Shown here one piece after another: positions 4,267 through 6,174 of a DNA stretch of 6,174 bases. Position numbers and translations under genes: made by a program. The stretch's first letter is position 1. The number at the start of each line of letters is the position of its first letter. The notes below the pieces were generated by a model. It was given only the letters and a program-made list of their open reading frames with translations. It was not told the origin of the DNA and made no database searches. Source of the stretch: an uncultured Halomicronema sp. (GTDB lineage: Bacteria > Cyanobacteriota > Cyanobacteriia > Phormidesmidales > Phormidesmidaceae); NCBI GenBank assembly GCA_937897665.1, contig CALCPB010000951.1, positions 1-6,174 on the forward strand, written 5' to 3'.

Positions 4267-6174
4267 ATGGCAAACCGCTTGCGTCAGCAATCTTCTCTGC
4301 GCCGCACTGCACAGATGGCGGCATCTGGCTTGTTGACGACGACCTGGTTCTTAATGCAGAGCCTGACAGCGCTGCCTCCCGCTTTAGCCCAGACTGAAGA
4401 AGAGGATGATCAGCTCTCCTACGGTGACTTTTTAGAACACGTCGATTAGGAGCAGGAGGCCAAGGTCGAAATAGATCCCGAACGCGGACGTGCAGAAGAG
4501 ATACTCAAAGACGCCGCCGCCGATGAGCCCCCGCAAGAGGTGCTGCTGTTTCAGGGTGACGGCAGTAACCCTGAGCTGGTGCAGCGACTGCGCGCTCAGG
4601 ATGTCGATGTCGAGATTCAGCCTGAGGGCTCGGGCAATGCCTTCGCGTGGATTGCCACCAACACCCTGGTCATCATGTTGCTGCTGTTTGGTTTGCTGCT
4701 GATTTTGCGGCGCACGGCCAACAGCGCGGGCGGGGCCATGAGCTTTGGACGCTCGCGGGCGCGCTTCCAGATGGAGGCCAAAACTGGCGTGCAGTTCACC
4801 GATGTCGCCGGCATTGAAGAGGCGAAAGAAGAACTGCAGGAAGTCGTTTCCTTTCTCAAAAATCCTGAGAAGTTCACGGCTATTGGTGCCAAGATTCCGC
4901 GTGGAGTCTTACTGATTGGCCCGCCAGGTACTGGTAAAACGCTGCTAGCCAAGGCGATCGCCGGGGAAGCCGCCGTACCATTTTTCAGTATTTCCGGTTC
5001 TGAATTTGTCGAAATGTTTGTCGGCGTCGGCGCTTCGCGGGTGCGCGACCTGTTCAAAAAAGCGAAGGAAAATGCCCCTTGTATTGTCTTTATCGATGAG
5101 ATTGATGCCGTGGGCCGACAGCGGGGCACCGGCATTGGCGGCGGCAATGACGAGCGCGAACAAACCCTCAACCAGCTGTTGACCGAGATGGATGGCTTTG
5201 AGGGCAACAGCGGCGTCATTGTGATTGCCGCCACCAACCGCGCCGACGTCTTGGATATGGCACTGCTGCGACCGGGTCGGTTTGATCGCCAGGTCACCGT
5301 TGATTTGCCCACCTACAGCGGTCGCTTAGAAATCTTAAAAGTTCACGCCCGCAATAAGAAGATTGACGACAACGTTTCGGTTGAGGCGATCGCCCGCCGA
5401 ACGCCTGGTTTTTCGGGAGCAGAACTCGCGAACTTGTTGAACGAGGCCGCAATTCTCACGGCTCGCCGCCGCAAAGAGGCGGTCACGATGACGGATGTCG
5501 AAGATGCGATTGATCGACTCACGATTGGTCTCAGCTTAACGCCCCTACTTGACAGCAACCGCAAAAAAATGACGGCTTATCACGAGGTCGGCCACGCCTT
5601 GCTGACGACCATGCTTGAGCATGCCGACGCCCTTAACAAAGTCACGATTATTCCGCGATCGGGCGGGGTAGAAGGGTTCACCCAATCCGTGCCTGACGAA
5701 GACGTCATTGATAGCGGTCTTTACACCCGCAACTGGATTTTAGATCGCATTACCGTAGCCTTGGGCGGGCTGGCCGCAGAGGCCGAAATCTTTGGGGATG
5801 CCGAAGTCACCACCGGCGCCGTCGGTGACATTAAGCAAGTCACCAACTTAGCCCGACAAATGGTGACGCTGTATGGCATGTCTGATTTAGGCCCGGTTGC
5901 CCTCGAAAGCATGGGCGGCGAGGTCTTTTTAGGCCGTAACATGATGCCACGCTCAGAATATTCTGAAGCGATGGCCGCCAAAATTGACCACCAGGTCAGG
6001 GCGATCGCCAACTACGGCTACAGTCGCGCCCGTGAAATTTTGCGAGAAAATCGTACGCTCATTGACTACCTGGTTGATCGCCTGCTCGACATCGAAACGA
6101 TGGAGGGCGAAGAGTTTCGGCAAATCGTTAAGCGATACACCGACATTCCAGAGAAGCAAAAGCGCCAGAAGATC
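4267..6174 (+). pseudogene. ftsH: FtsH-family ATP-dependent zinc metalloprotease, interrupted by an in-frame TAG; last few codons beyond the window
   Basis: FtsH is a membrane-anchored AAA+ protease; cyanobacterial forms act in thylakoid and plasma membranes, including repair of photosystem II. From the ATG at 4267 the frame has 636 codons to the edge, close to full length. Order: membrane segment or signal-like helix (about 15-35, ending ALPPALAQ), lumenal region, second membrane helix (about 125-147), Walker A GPPGTGKT (218-225), pore Phe251 in EMFVGVG, Walker B FIDEID (Asp277, Glu278), arginine fingers Arg335/Arg338 in [13 protein letters not shown] zinc motif (439-443), and third ligand Asp521. 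EMFVGVG and [10 protein letters not shown] point to the FtsH1/FtsH2 branch, not FtsH4. Codon 61 is TAG, directly after YGDFLEHVD, with no frameshift. Any product made downstream must restart at GTG 4540 or 4579, losing the first helix. Leu502 replaces the usual Arg of GGRxAEE, and EGFTQSV replaces GLTWFTP. Recent pseudogene, recoding or sequence error all remain possible. Confidence 0.9.
4447..4449 (+). other. In-frame TAG stop within ftsH
   Basis: The codons run CAC GTC GAT TAG GAG CAG GAG GCC. FtsH-like sequence is continuous on both sides in the same frame: YGDFLEHVD before, [12 protein letters not shown] after. In FtsH2 proteins this position is an ordinary residue after a similar YGRFLEYVD. 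One base change from CAG, GAG or AAG would produce the TAG, so it is a point nonsense event rather than an indel. Confidence 0.9.

Larger units (their letters stand above)
317..6008. repeat. HIP1 palindromes (GCGATCGC), ten copies
   Basis: Copies start at 317, 515, 587, 2146, 2239, 2749, 2902, 4954, 5386 and 6001. All lie inside coding frames: three in the DUF58 gene, four in cca, three in ftsH, where they encode Ala-Ile-Ala. None occur in the pirin gene or between 2910 and 4953. This density is a hallmark of many cyanobacterial genomes and is the main evidence for the host group. Confidence 0.9.

Noticed and set aside
4189..4449. An independent 86-aa small membrane protein
   Set aside because: Its sequence is the FtsH N-terminus (membrane helix plus YGDFLEHVD), and homology continues in frame past the TAG, so it is part of the ftsH gene rather than a separate one.
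4490..4702. Plus-strand ORF of 70 codons just after the ftsH stop, considered as a re-initiated small protein
   Set aside because: It is in a different frame from ftsH, Cys/Arg-rich in a way that looks like frame noise, and overlaps the FtsH lumenal and second-helix codons.
4617..5312. Long minus-strand ORF of 231 codons
   Set aside because: It is antisense to the ATPase domain of ftsH; the translation is Ser/Pro/Arg-rich with no domain. It is a by-product of codon bias on the other strand.

Overview
The window looks like cyanobacterial chromosome. The octamer GCGATCGC, the highly iterated palindrome HIP1 of cyanobacteria, occurs ten times. There is a ycf34 gene, a family limited to cyanobacteria and red/chromophyte plastids, and the FtsH-type protease resembles the cyanobacterial FtsH1/FtsH2 branch. 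A five-unit heptameric repeat near 760-793 also fits cyanobacterial short tandem repeats. The sequence alone does not settle the genus.

Layout, left to right: (1) the 5' part of a DUF58 membrane protein gene on the minus strand, running off the left edge; (2) a complete pirin-family gene on the plus strand; (3) a complete tRNA nucleotidyltransferase (CCA/CC/A-adding) gene on the minus strand; (4) ycf34 on the plus strand, encoding a small Cys-rich iron-sulfur protein; (5) a 60-codon Cys-rich ORF on the minus strand, unrecognised; (6) an FtsH-family AAA+ zinc metalloprotease reading frame on the plus strand, which reaches the right edge only a few residues short of the expected C-terminus.

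The six genes alternate strictly in strand (- + - + - +), so no two share an operon. Every gap is either a divergent promoter region or a convergent terminator region. The gap between ycf34 and the Cys-rich ORF holds three separate stem-loops. The gap between the Cys-rich ORF and ftsH holds nested, mutually exclusive inverted repeats.

The most striking observation is a single in-frame TAG (4447-4449) inside the FtsH reading frame, just after the first membrane segment. No frameshift accompanies it: the codons on both sides align with FtsH2-type proteins at normal spacing. The ATPase and zinc-site residues downstream are all intact, although some normally conserved positions in the peptidase domain have changed. 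This is either a very young pseudogene of a diverged paralog, a translational oddity (readthrough or re-initiation), or a sequencing error. No phage, IS, CRISPR or defence genes were seen.
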